The notes under the pieces were generated by a model. The model was not told the DNA's origin. It was given only the letters and a program-made list of their open reading frames with translations, and did not search any database. From positions 186,001 through 250,000 of the forward strand of contig NZ_JAQQXR010000006.1 of NCBI RefSeq assembly GCF_028595325.1: DNA of 64,000 nt. The letters are read 5' to 3'. This document shows, one piece after another, positions 30,603 through 38,259 of this stretch. Every line of letters starts with the position of its first letter. Positions within the stretch are counted from its first letter, which is position 1. Both the position numbers and the translations under genes were made by a program. This stretch comes from Janthinobacterium fluminis. Lineage in GTDB: Bacteria; Pseudomonadota; Gammaproteobacteria; Burkholderiales; Burkholderiaceae_D.

Positions 30603-30962
30603 ATGAATACTGACACCGATATCCAACTGAGCGGCCCCTTCAAGGCCACCGACGGCGCCGGCCGCGCCCACGACATCAAAGCGATCCGCATTTTCGACGA
30701 AGGCTACGGCGTCATCGACGTCTACATCGACTTTAGCGCCGCCCTCGACAGCGGCGCGTACAAGGACCGCACCCTGGTCGGCCAGATCCTGACGCGCCTG
30801 CGCAGCCTCGGCTACGTCGGCCCGGACTTCGGTCACGGCGACCTCGGCCTGCAGGACAAGAAACTGATCGTGCTCGAAGCGCCGGAAGAGTTCAACACCT
30901 TCGCCGCCAGCAAGGGCTGGAAGGATCTGGCCGCCGAATTCGACGAGGGCGACGACGCCTGA
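30603..30962 (+). CDS. Small acidic protein of unknown function
   Basis: I do not recognise this 119-residue soluble protein. It begins MNTDTDIQLSGPFKATDG, contains RAHDIKAIRIFDEGYGVIDVYIDFSAALDSGAYKDRTLVGQILTRLRSLGYVGPDFGHGDLGLQDKK, and ends in an acidic tail (AAEFDEGDDA). Codon use matches that of its neighbours, and it has no Cys, signal peptide or membrane segment. The ATG at 30603 has AGG just upstream. It is convergent with imuB, with 56 bases between. Confidence 0.75.
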   Translation: MNTDTDIQLSGPFKATDGAGRAHDIKAIRIFDEGYGVIDVYIDFSAALDSGAYKDRTLVGQILTRLRSLGYVGPDFGHGDLGLQDKKLIVLEAPEEFNTFAASKGWKDLAAEFDEGDDA

Positions 30963-31018
30963 TGCTCACCCCGCCCGCGGCCTCAAACCGTGGGCTCGAC
31001 TAGACCGATCCGCCACGC

Positions 31019-32500
31019 TCAGCCGAACAAGCCATGCAGATACCAGCGCGGCTCGGCCTGCTCGCCGGCGCCGCCTATGCGCTCCCGGTAGACCCAGTAA
31101 TGGGCGTGGTCCTGCCCCTCGGCGATAAAGTAGTCGCGCGCCTGCGCCTGGCTCCACCAGCCCGCCTCGATGCGCTCCGGCGCCGACGCCATTTTCAGCG
31201 GCGAACCGTAAAACGGCCGGTGCCCGCGCATCAGCAGGGCGACCGGCTTGGCCAGCAGCCAGCTGGGGCGCGGCATGCTGAGCACGTCCGCCGGCAGTTG
31301 CGCCTGCGCCGCCGGGCCGCCGGCGCCGCCGCGCAGCGGCACCCAGGCGTTCGCCTCCTCCGGCCGGTAGTCGGCCCGCGGCGCCGCCTTCAGCACATTC
31401 TCCGGCCCCAGCCGCGCCACCAACAATTCAAACAGGCGCTGGCGCTCCTGCGGCGAGCCGCCCGGCTCGGGGAACAGCGACGCGCTGGCCGGCGCCATCG
31501 GCTGCACCTGCAACGCCTCCAGGCACAGGCCGATGACGGGCGCCGCCAGGCTCAGTTGCGCCAGCCGCTCCCTGAGCAGGCGCAGCAGGTGTTCGTCGCG
31601 CCAGGTCGGCTCGGCCAGCGCAATGTCGAGCAGCGTCGGCGGCCGCGCCTCCCGGCCCCGCTCATGCTCTAGCAGCAGGCTGACGCGCTCGACCGCGCAT
31701 TGCCGCGCGCACAGCCAGCCCGTCATTTGCAGCAGCAGGCGGCGCGCGCCGAACAGCAGCGCGTCGGCGTTCTCGACGCGGTCGAACAGCTCCAGCCGGG
31801 CGCGAAAGCTGGCCGGCGCGACTATCCATTCGAACAACTCGGCCGTCTGCCCGTGCGCGCCGTCGAGCATGGCGAGCAGCGCGCCGCCGCAGCGCCGCTG
31901 CAGGCCGGGCCGCGGCAAGCCGCGCATCTGCCCCAGCGTCAGGCAGCCGATGCCCTCGAACCAGTCCAGATAGGGCCGCGCCGGCGGCAACAGGGCGCCG
32001 GGCAGGCGGTCCAGGCGCCGCGCCATCGACGCCATCGTCAACGCCCGCCCGGCATCGGCGCGCGCCAGCAGCCAGGCGCCGCGCGCCGTCGGCGCGCACG
32101 CCAGCGCGGCCGAGAAACCCAGCGCCCGCACGCTGGCATCGATCCGCCGGCACAGCGCGCGGACGCCGCCGAACAGGCGCAGGCTGGCGCCGACATCCAT
32201 CAGCAGCGTGGCCTCCTCGGCCGCCGCCACCAGCGGCGTGTAGTGCAGCAGCGCCATCGCCACCGCTTGCAGGGCCTCGGCCTCGCGCGCCGCCGCGCGC
32301 TCGTGCAGACGCGCCTGCGGCGCCAGCATCAGCACGCCGCCGCGGCGCATGCCCAGGCGCACGCCGGCCGCGCGCGCCTGCGGCGACAGCGCCACCGCCC
32401 TTTCATGTTCGAGCACGACGGCGCACTGCTCATCCGACCAGTTCGGGCAAAACACTTCGAGCGGAAGCCGGGGCAAGTAAAGGCCGATCCAAAGACGCAT
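31019..32500 (-). CDS. imuB: ImuB, Y-family polymerase-like translesion protein
   Basis: A 493-residue DinB/UmuC-fold protein of the SOS mutasome. It links DnaE2 to the beta clamp but typically lacks polymerase activity. The opening MRLWIGLYLPRLPLEVF is characteristic of the ImuB family. The region that carries the catalytic acids in true Y-family polymerases reads ATLLMDVGASLRLFGG, so the catalytic pattern is degenerate. Little-finger-like and C-terminal ImuB segments follow (VPLRGGAGG, RPSWLLAKPVALLM, GPLKMASAPERIEAGWWSQAQARDYFIAEGQDHAHYWVYRER). It overlaps imuA by 71 bases in another frame. DnaE2, its partner, is encoded 13 kb away. Confidence 0.93.
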   Translation of the reverse strand: MRLWIGLYLPRLPLEVFCPNWSDEQCAVVLEHERAVALSPQARAAGVRLGMRRGGVLMLAPQARLHERAAAREAEALQAVAMALLHYTPLVAAAEEATLLMDVGASLRLFGGVRALCRRIDASVRALGFSAALACAPTARGAWLLARADAGRALTMASMARRLDRLPGALLPPARPYLDWFEGIGCLTLGQMRGLPRPGLQRRCGGALLAMLDGAHGQTAELFEWIVAPASFRARLELFDRVENADALLFGARRLLLQMTGWLCARQCAVERVSLLLEHERGREARPPTLLDIALAEPTWRDEHLLRLLRERLAQLSLAAPVIGLCLEALQVQPMAPASASLFPEPGGSPQERQRLFELLVARLGPENVLKAAPRADYRPEEANAWVPLRGGAGGPAAQAQLPADVLSMPRPSWLLAKPVALLMRGHRPFYGSPLKMASAPERIEAGWWSQAQARDYFIAEGQDHAHYWVYRERIGGAGEQAEPRWYLHGLFG

Positions 32501-33140
32501 GGCGCTGCAATACAGAAGAAGGGGTCAGGGGCAGGAACAGCGGCGCGTCGCGCTGCGGTCCCCGGCGTTTCACGAAGCCGATGTCGATGCCGCCGGCGGC
32601 CGGGCGCAGCGACAGCCGCAGCGGCGCCGGCGACGCGTCCTGCGCCGACGCCAGCGGGCGCAACATGCAAAACAGCGTGTCACCGCCCTGCGCGGCCAGA
32701 TGCAGGCGGCGCAAGGCATCGCCGCGCGCATGGTTATGCCAAAACAGCAGGGCGGCGCAACTACCGCTGCGCAGCACGTTCTCGGCCGCCCACAGCGCGT
32801 CGCCGCTGCCGCCGCTGCGTAGCCAGATCAATTGCGACGGCGCCAGGCCGAGCGCGGCCAGCGCCAGCGCCTGCGGCGGATGGGGCGGCTGCAACAACAC
32901 GATGGGCAGCTTCGGCAGACGCGCCAGCGCCGGGCCGAGCAAACGCATTTCGCCGCTGCCCGGCTGCTGCAGCAACAAATCGACCAGGGCGCCGGTGGGC
33001 CAGCCGCCGCCCGGCAGTTGCGCCGACAGCGCCGCGAAGCCCGTGTCGACGCAACGGGCCGCCGAGTGCGCCAGTTGCGACGCCAGCCACAAAGACGGAT
33101 GCAGCGTTTCTGGCGCGGAAGGAAAGTCTGAGCGTGGCAT
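32430..33140 (-). CDS. imuA: ImuA, RecA-like translesion synthesis accessory protein
   Basis: A 236-residue protein of the imuA-imuB-dnaE2 mutagenesis system, related to RecA/SulA folds. It begins MPRSDFPSAPETLHPSLWLASQL and contains TGFAALSAQLPGGGWPTGALVDLLLQQPGSGEMRLLGPAL, a RecA-like core segment, then LIWLRSGGSGDALWAAENVLRSGSCAALLFW and IDIGFVKRRGPQRDAPLFLPL. The ATG at 33140 is chosen because a LexA box lies just upstream; a longer frame would cross that operator and palindrome D. The 3' end overlaps imuB by 71 bases, so the two proteins are likely co-produced. Confidence 0.92.
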   Translation of the reverse strand: MPRSDFPSAPETLHPSLWLASQLAHSAARCVDTGFAALSAQLPGGGWPTGALVDLLLQQPGSGEMRLLGPALARLPKLPIVLLQPPHPPQALALAALGLAPSQLIWLRSGGSGDALWAAENVLRSGSCAALLFWHNHARGDALRRLHLAAQGGDTLFCMLRPLASAQDASPAPLRLSLRPAAGGIDIGFVKRRGPQRDAPLFLPLTPSSVLQRHASLDRPLLAPASARSVLPELVG

Positions 33141-33160
33141 ACATTCGCAAACAAAAAATA

Positions 33161-33176
33161 CTGTACAAATACACAG
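33161..33176 (-). promoter_or_regulatory. LexA (SOS) box of imuA-imuB
   Basis: CTGTACAAATACACAG is a perfect match to CTGT-N8-ACAG, 20 bases before the imuA start. It agrees closely with the dnaE2 box CTGTATATAAACACAG, so both units should be induced together after DNA damage. Confidence 0.9.
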
Positions 33177-33218
33177 TACTATTTGCCGCCGCTTTTGGCA
33201 AGGCTTATCTGCACAGCC

Positions 33219-33273
33219 GGGGACAGACCACGATTTTCGAGAAACAATTTCTCGAAAATCGTGGTCTGTCCCC
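33219..33273. repeat. GGGGACAGACC palindrome, copy D
   Basis: Arms GGGGACAGACCACGATTTTC and GAAAATCGTGGTCTGTCCCC are perfect complements extending inward through GAGAAA/TTTCTC. It lies between the divergent imuA and antiporter genes, 42 bases upstream of the imuA LexA box. Confidence 0.85.
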
Positions 33274-33321
33274 GGCTGGCTGTGTAAGATGGCCATTTAC
33301 CGTTCAGCGAGGAAGCCCCAT

Positions 33322-34581
33322 TTGAGCACCATGCAACTGATCAGCGCCATTGTCTTCGGCCTCGCGCTCCTGCACACCTTCGCCGCCAAATCGTTTGAGG
33401 TGCTGGCCCACCGCCACCCGCGCCACGCCGGCCTGTTCCATCTGCTGGGCGAAGTCGAGGTGGTCTTCGGTTTCTGGGCGTTTATCCTGATCATCGTCAT
33501 GGCCGGCATCGACGGCGGCGCCCAAGCCATCGACTACGCCGAGTCGCGCCAATACACGGAGCCGCTGTTCGTCTTCGTCGTCATGGTCGTGGCGGCCTCG
33601 CGCCCCGTGCTCGAGACGATGCAGCGCTTGCTCGGCGGCATCGCCCGGCTGCTGCCGGTGCGCACCGAACTGGCGCTGGTCTGGCTCGGCCTGGCCCTGG
33701 TGCCGCTGACCGGCTCGCTGATCACGGAACCGGCCGCGATGACGCTGGCCGCCCTGATGCTGGCGCCGCAAATCTTCCGGCCGGGCATACCCGAAGCGCT
33801 CAAATACGGCGCCCTCGGCGTGCTCTTCGTCAACGTGTCGATCGGCGGCACGCTCACCTCCTATGCCGCGCCGCCGGTGCTGATGGTGGCCTCGACCTGG
33901 CAGTGGGACAGCGCCTTCATGGCCAGCCATTTCGGCTGGAAGGCCGCCATCGCCGTGCTGGCCAACGCCACCGGCATCAGCTTCCTGCTGCGCCCCCACC
34001 TGCGCGGCGCCGCCGCCAACGATGCCGGCCCGCACACCAAGCCGGCCGCGACCATCCCCTGGCCGATCGCCGCCGTCCACCTGGGCGTGCTGGCCGCCGT
34101 CGTCGCGCTGGCGCACCACCCGGTGCTGTTCCTCGGCCTGTTCCTGCTGTTTCTCGGCTTCGCGCAAGCCTACCAGCGCTACCAGAGCCCCTTGATCTTG
34201 AAGGAGGGCTTGCTGGTCGGCTTCTTCCTGGCCGGCCTGGTTGTGCTGGGCGGCATGCAGCAATGGTGGTTGCAACCCATCGTCTCCAGCCTGCCGCCGG
34301 TGTCGCTATTCTTCGGCGCGCTGGGGCTGACGGCGATCACCGACAACGCCGCCCTCACCTACCTCGGCTCGCTCATCGCCGGCATGACGGACGAGGCGAA
34401 ATACATGCTGGTGGCCGGCGCCGTCGCCGGCGGCGGCCTGACCGTCATCGCCAACGCGCCCAATCCGGCCGGCGTGGCGCTGCTGCGGCGCGGCTTCAGG
34501 GACGAATCGGTCAGCGCGATGGGCTTGCTGGCCGGCGCGCTGCTGCCGACGGCCGTCGCGGCCCTGGCGTTTTTCCTGTAA
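33322..34581 (+). CDS. Putative Na+/H+ antiporter, multi-pass membrane protein
   Basis: About 419 residues with some 10-12 hydrophobic segments, for example VVFGFWAFILIIVMAGI, PLFVFVVMVVAASRPV, LALVWLGLALVPLTGSLI and FLGLFLLFLGFAQAY. Conserved-looking polar motifs include TGSLITEPAAMTLAALMLAPQ, FVNVSIGGTLTSYAAPPVLMV and ITDNAALTYLGSLIAG, the pattern of the putative Na+/H+ antiporter family (PF07399-like). The TTG at 33322 has AGGAAG six bases upstream; the ATG at 33331 (MQLISAIVFG) is the alternative start and would give 416 residues. A long open frame upstream, opposite imuA, is not coding. Transported ion is inferred from the family. Confidence 0.8.
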   Translation: MSTMQLISAIVFGLALLHTFAAKSFEVLAHRHPRHAGLFHLLGEVEVVFGFWAFILIIVMAGIDGGAQAIDYAESRQYTEPLFVFVVMVVAASRPVLETMQRLLGGIARLLPVRTELALVWLGLALVPLTGSLITEPAAMTLAALMLAPQIFRPGIPEALKYGALGVLFVNVSIGGTLTSYAAPPVLMVASTWQWDSAFMASHFGWKAAIAVLANATGISFLLRPHLRGAAANDAGPHTKPAATIPWPIAAVHLGVLAAVVALAHHPVLFLGLFLLFLGFAQAYQRYQSPLILKEGLLVGFFLAGLVVLGGMQQWWLQPIVSSLPPVSLFFGALGLTAITDNAALTYLGSLIAGMTDEAKYMLVAGAVAGGGLTVIANAPNPAGVALLRRGFRDESVSAMGLLAGALLPTAVAALAFFL

Positions 34582-34593
34582 GCGGACGCGCCC

Positions 34594-36699
34594 TCACTCC
34601 TGGCTGAACGCGGCTTGCCCAAGGTCGTACTCCAGGAAGTGCAGCTTGTCGTAAAAGATGGGGAAGGCATAGTCGAAGGTATTCGACACGGTAAAGCCTT
34701 TCTTGAGATAGATACTGTACGCGGCGCTTTTCTCCCACACGGTGAGGGTGATTCTGCCGCATTGCCTGTGCCGCGCCATGTCTTTAATCTCGTTCAGCAT
34801 CTGATTGAAGAAGCCGCGGCCCTGGAATTTTTCGTCGAGGGCCAGGCTGCTGACAAAATAGTCGCTGCCGCGCGAGTTCGCCAGGACAAATTCATCGTAG
34901 GCCCCATCCAGCGCCCGCATCTCATCCCGGTAGTAGGAAACCGCATTGCAGCCGTTGAATTCATCCATGGTTGCAGCGGTGAAGAAACCGATGAAGTTAT
35001 CCGCGCCGTCGCGCAAGCCCTGTATGTAGTCCAGATATTGGTCGATATTCTGCCGTCTTTGCAGCTCGACAAACTGTAAATTCAATTTATTGCCAACGGA
35101 GCAGTATTCGAGGTAACTGGTGGAGAAAATCAGTTTTGCCATGTGATTTTTCTCATCCTCGCTCAAAGCATGCCCCGCCACCTTGCGGATCGGATCATGC
35201 GACAGCAATCCGCCATTGGCGCCATCCGGCGCGTCTCTGCCGGCCGGCTCCTCGGCCGCCGCCCCTGGCGACGCGGCCAGCCCGGCCGCCTTGCCGGCGT
35301 GCTGGCCAACCGTGGGCCGCCAAAATTTTCCTTCCGAAATCTTCTTGGAGTTGCTCGCAATCAAATACCGGCAAAATATCGTATTCACCCGGTCCAGGTC
35401 CGCATCGGTCGACAACACCGAGTAGTAGTGGAAATGGTCGATTTCGGCGCGCAGTTGCGCGGGATAGGCCATTCTCGGCGCCTCATTGATAAAAAACACA
35501 TCAACAATGTTTTCCAGCGTCAAGGGATCGTCCAGTGTCCAAGCTATCCCCTCCAGCCTGGCCAGACAGTGGGCGTAAGCCTGCCGCTCTTGCTCGCTCA
35601 ACGGTATGTCAATACCGGTGATGATATCGACCAATAACCTCATGCCACGGATGCCGCCGACGACGCTTTCTTTTCTTGCATCATAAAGAACCGAATAATT
35701 CCGGTAGAAATCGTCATGGCTGAGGAAGGTCAGGCCGATGTTTTTCTTCCATTCCGCATAGAACACATCGAACAGCCCCGATTCAAATTGCGGACATCCA
35801 TGCGGGATGGCCCTCGGTATGTCGGCATACCTTGCATGGATATGCTCAAGCATCCTCTTCAAGGAAGCGTCATTTTTTTTCGCGACCATCATGCCAGTCT
35901 CGTCCAGGAACAAATTCATCCAGCTGACGTGGTAGGTGCCGATCTGTCCGGTTTCGCCGGATCTGCCGAGATGGAAGTAATCAGGAACTTCCGGCTTCAT
36001 CAGGAAAATCGTCGCGGGTTTGTGCGGAATGGTGTCGACATCCATGTAAATACCGCCGTACTCGCACAGTATGAGAACGCGGAAATAGTCGGACAGCGTG
36101 GCGAAATAGCGCTGCGTGTGCAATTCGTTCAAGGCGTCGAAGCGGTCCTTGGCAAAGTCGTCCGCCAGGTCGCGCAGGGAGTTGACGTGTAAGGCGTTCC
36201 CGCCTATCGAGTAGCGGCCAATCGCGTATTTCCCGACGCCGCCGGTCGGGCTGAACAGCGGATCGAGCCGGAGTTGGGCTTCATCCCAGACCCACAGGAT
36301 GGAAATATAGGGCGCGCCGCCGCTGTTTTGCACTTCCTCAAGGGCGGCGCCCCATTGCTCTATCGCCTCCCTGGCGATGGCCGGCAAGGCCCCGCCCATC
36401 CAGATTCTATGGATGAATTTTTCCTCGTCGCCGATGCCGCGGGTGGGGATGCAGCTGAGCGAGGAGCAGCTCGCCGCGTCGAAATGGTTGAAATTTAAGC
36501 GGACAAAATGGCGGAAGTCTTCCACATCGGCCCTGTAAGCCTCGCTCAGATCGCCGTTTTGGCTGCCTGCCAAGGATGGCTGCGGCAAACTCTTCTGCAG
36601 GTGGATGTAATCGAGTTTCAGCTTATTGATACGGAATTCATATTCAAGGTTGAAGATTTTTGCTTGATCGATTTTAGAAGCCAGGTCATCTATTTTCAT
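34594..36699 (-). CDS. GT44-like (TcdA/TcdB-type) glycosyltransferase fused to a GNAT acetyltransferase
   Basis: A 701-residue two-domain protein. The N-terminus is a short helical stretch (IDQAKIFNLEYEFRINKLKLDY). Residues about 92-450 look like the catalytic domain of large clostridial toxins and related sugar transferases: KFIHRIWMGGAL at 94-105, then FATLSDYFRVLILCEYGGIYMDVDTIP, with the metal/nucleotide-sugar DXD as DVD at 220-222. An Ala/Gly/Pro-rich linker (about 455-490) leads to a GNAT fold; the acetyl-CoA loop is KFQGRG at 624-629 and the end is SIYLKKGFTVSNTFDYAF. There is no signal peptide. Composition is clearly more AT-rich than the flanks. It follows the exporter gene by 84 bases on the same strand. 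Acceptors are unknown. Confidence 0.8.
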   Translation of the reverse strand: MKIDDLASKIDQAKIFNLEYEFRINKLKLDYIHLQKSLPQPSLAGSQNGDLSEAYRADVEDFRHFVRLNFNHFDAASCSSLSCIPTRGIGDEEKFIHRIWMGGALPAIAREAIEQWGAALEEVQNSGGAPYISILWVWDEAQLRLDPLFSPTGGVGKYAIGRYSIGGNALHVNSLRDLADDFAKDRFDALNELHTQRYFATLSDYFRVLILCEYGGIYMDVDTIPHKPATIFLMKPEVPDYFHLGRSGETGQIGTYHVSWMNLFLDETGMMVAKKNDASLKRMLEHIHARYADIPRAIPHGCPQFESGLFDVFYAEWKKNIGLTFLSHDDFYRNYSVLYDARKESVVGGIRGMRLLVDIITGIDIPLSEQERQAYAHCLARLEGIAWTLDDPLTLENIVDVFFINEAPRMAYPAQLRAEIDHFHYYSVLSTDADLDRVNTIFCRYLIASNSKKISEGKFWRPTVGQHAGKAAGLAASPGAAAEEPAGRDAPDGANGGLLSHDPIRKVAGHALSEDEKNHMAKLIFSTSYLEYCSVGNKLNLQFVELQRRQNIDQYLDYIQGLRDGADNFIGFFTAATMDEFNGCNAVSYYRDEMRALDGAYDEFVLANSRGSDYFVSSLALDEKFQGRGFFNQMLNEIKDMARHRQCGRITLTVWEKSAAYSIYLKKGFTVSNTFDYAFPIFYDKLHFLEYDLGQAAFSQE

Positions 36700-36783
36700 G
36701 AACGCACCACATTTCCTCAGAAAAGTTTATTCAAAATAGCAAGTGATTAAAGCAAGCGACAAAACAGGAATTTCAATTCAATA

Positions 36784-37998
36784 TCAAATACTGAGCTCGG
36801 CGACCTTTCCGCCCCTGGCCGGCATACCTTTCGAAAAAATCAACAGGCAAGAAAAAATGACCAGGATGGCCGGAATATTGAGCAAGGCATACGTCGACAG
36901 GGTGTAGCCGAATTTCCCGCAAAGCAGGTTATAGATGTGCAGCCAAATGGCGAGATAGATGCAATAGAGCAGGCTCAATGCCGCCGACGCCAGCGTCGGC
37001 GACGCGTCGGTGGCCGTGATGGAGCAACGTATCAGCGCGCCATTGAATAAGCCGAAACCGACGGAGTAGATGAACATACAGAATGAAAATATATCGATGT
37101 TGCCGCGGCTGGCCGCCGCGCCCAACATGCCAAGCGCCGCGATCAAACCGCCCATGCGCAGCAAGTTGACGATGGGATAGGCGTGATCGATTTTTTGGAT
37201 CGCGATGCTGCTCAGGACGTAACCTGACAGGATGGTGCATTGAAGTATGGTGTACGTCCGGTATGAGGCGCCGAGGTCTTGCATGATGAAAATCGGCGAA
37301 AAACCGATCCAGGCCGTCAGCGGCGCCGTGGCCAGCCCGGCGACAAATATCCCGAACATAAAGCGCCGGTTGGTGAATATTTTTACGTAACTGCTGCGGA
37401 TGGACGGCAGGTCCAGCGTGGCCGCCTTGATTTCATTTTTCGGCATATATTTCGACAGGCCGATCAATGAAACCAGTCCCAGGAAACCGGAGATGAAGAA
37501 TATGAAAGTCCAATCCAGCCAGCTGATAATTGCGCTGCCGATGATGGGTCCGGCCAGCGGCGCCAGGATGCTGGTGCTGGTGACGATGCTGATTAACTTG
37601 ATCGCTTGCATGTCATCGAATAGCTCGTGAATCATGGCGTAGCCGATAAAGATGAAACAGCAGCCCATGCCTTGAATGAAGCGGGTGGCGAGGAATTGTT
37701 CGATCGTGCTCGAAAAGGGAACCATCAAGGTTGCCAGTAGAAATAGTGAATTTCCGATAAGCATCAATTTGCGCTTGCCAATATAGTCGGCGAGCGGGCC
37801 GAGAAAAATCTGCAATGCGCTACCGCCCAGCAGATATAGGCTCAGCGACAAAGGGATGTATTTCGGCTCCGCCTGGTAGGCCTTGATCACGATGAGCATG
37901 GCCGGCATGATCATGTCGTTCGACAGATAGATGTTCAGCTCATAGATGACGAAAAAAACAAAAAAATAGATGAGTTTTCCAGGCTTTTTTATATGCAT
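36784..37998 (-). CDS. MFS exporter, MdfA/Bcr-CflA type
   Basis: A 404-residue drug:H+ antiporter with 12 predicted membrane segments. The N-terminus YELNIYLSNDMIMPAMLIVIKAYQAE closely parallels E. coli MdfA, and keeps both membrane acids known to bind substrate and protons there (here Glu20 and Asp28, the same eight-residue spacing as MdfA E26/D34). The A-type loop GPLADYIGKRKLMLIG and ILAPLAGPIIGSAIISWLDW (antiporter motif C-like) follow. It is the first gene of a two-gene minus-strand unit with the glycosyltransferase-GNAT gene and shares its AT-rich composition, suggesting joint acquisition. It may export a compound made or modified by that enzyme, or give resistance. Confidence 0.88.
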   Translation of the reverse strand: MHIKKPGKLIYFFVFFVIYELNIYLSNDMIMPAMLIVIKAYQAEPKYIPLSLSLYLLGGSALQIFLGPLADYIGKRKLMLIGNSLFLLATLMVPFSSTIEQFLATRFIQGMGCCFIFIGYAMIHELFDDMQAIKLISIVTSTSILAPLAGPIIGSAIISWLDWTFIFFISGFLGLVSLIGLSKYMPKNEIKAATLDLPSIRSSYVKIFTNRRFMFGIFVAGLATAPLTAWIGFSPIFIMQDLGASYRTYTILQCTILSGYVLSSIAIQKIDHAYPIVNLLRMGGLIAALGMLGAAASRGNIDIFSFCMFIYSVGFGLFNGALIRCSITATDASPTLASAALSLLYCIYLAIWLHIYNLLCGKFGYTLSTYALLNIPAILVIFSCLLIFSKGMPARGGKVAELSI

Positions 37999-38091
37999 TG
38001 CTCGATCCGTGAATTGAGAGTCCCATCAGTTTTTCCGCTCAAGGCAGCGGACGAACAGGCGCACACCTGGCACAGCGGCGTGCCATAACGC

Positions 38092-38166
38092 GTACCAATT
38101 GTATACCACTTTATGGCATTTCCCGCATTATTGCAGCAATTTTGAATACCTCTCAAATACCACTTT
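38092..38166 (-). promoter_or_regulatory. Two phased direct-repeat pairs upstream of the exporter operon
   Basis: On the plus strand GTACC-N6-ATACCACTTT (38092-38112) and ATACC-N6-ATACCACTTT (38146-38166) recur. Within each pair the repeats are 11 bases apart, one helical turn. The two pairs are offset by 54 bases. This pattern is typical of binding sites for OmpR-like or other tandem-binding regulators. The region (37999-38259) holds no gene and is much more AT-rich than average. Confidence 0.45.
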
Positions 38167-38259
38167 GACAATATCGCAGACTCACTTGCTACGGCGGCGA
38201 GACGCATTGCGGGCGGGAGGCGGATGGAGCGGGGCGGGGCAAGCGGCGTGGCGGGCGCC

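Noticed and set aside
33141..33296. N-terminal extension of ImuA to 33296.
   Set aside because: It crosses the LexA box and palindrome D, and its sequence (GTDHDFREIVSRKSW) is simply the repeat translated.
34594..36699. The glycosyltransferase-GNAT protein as a complete large clostridial-type toxin.
   Set aside because: It lacks the autoprotease, translocation and receptor-binding regions, and carries a GNAT domain instead; only the catalytic domain resemblance is supported.
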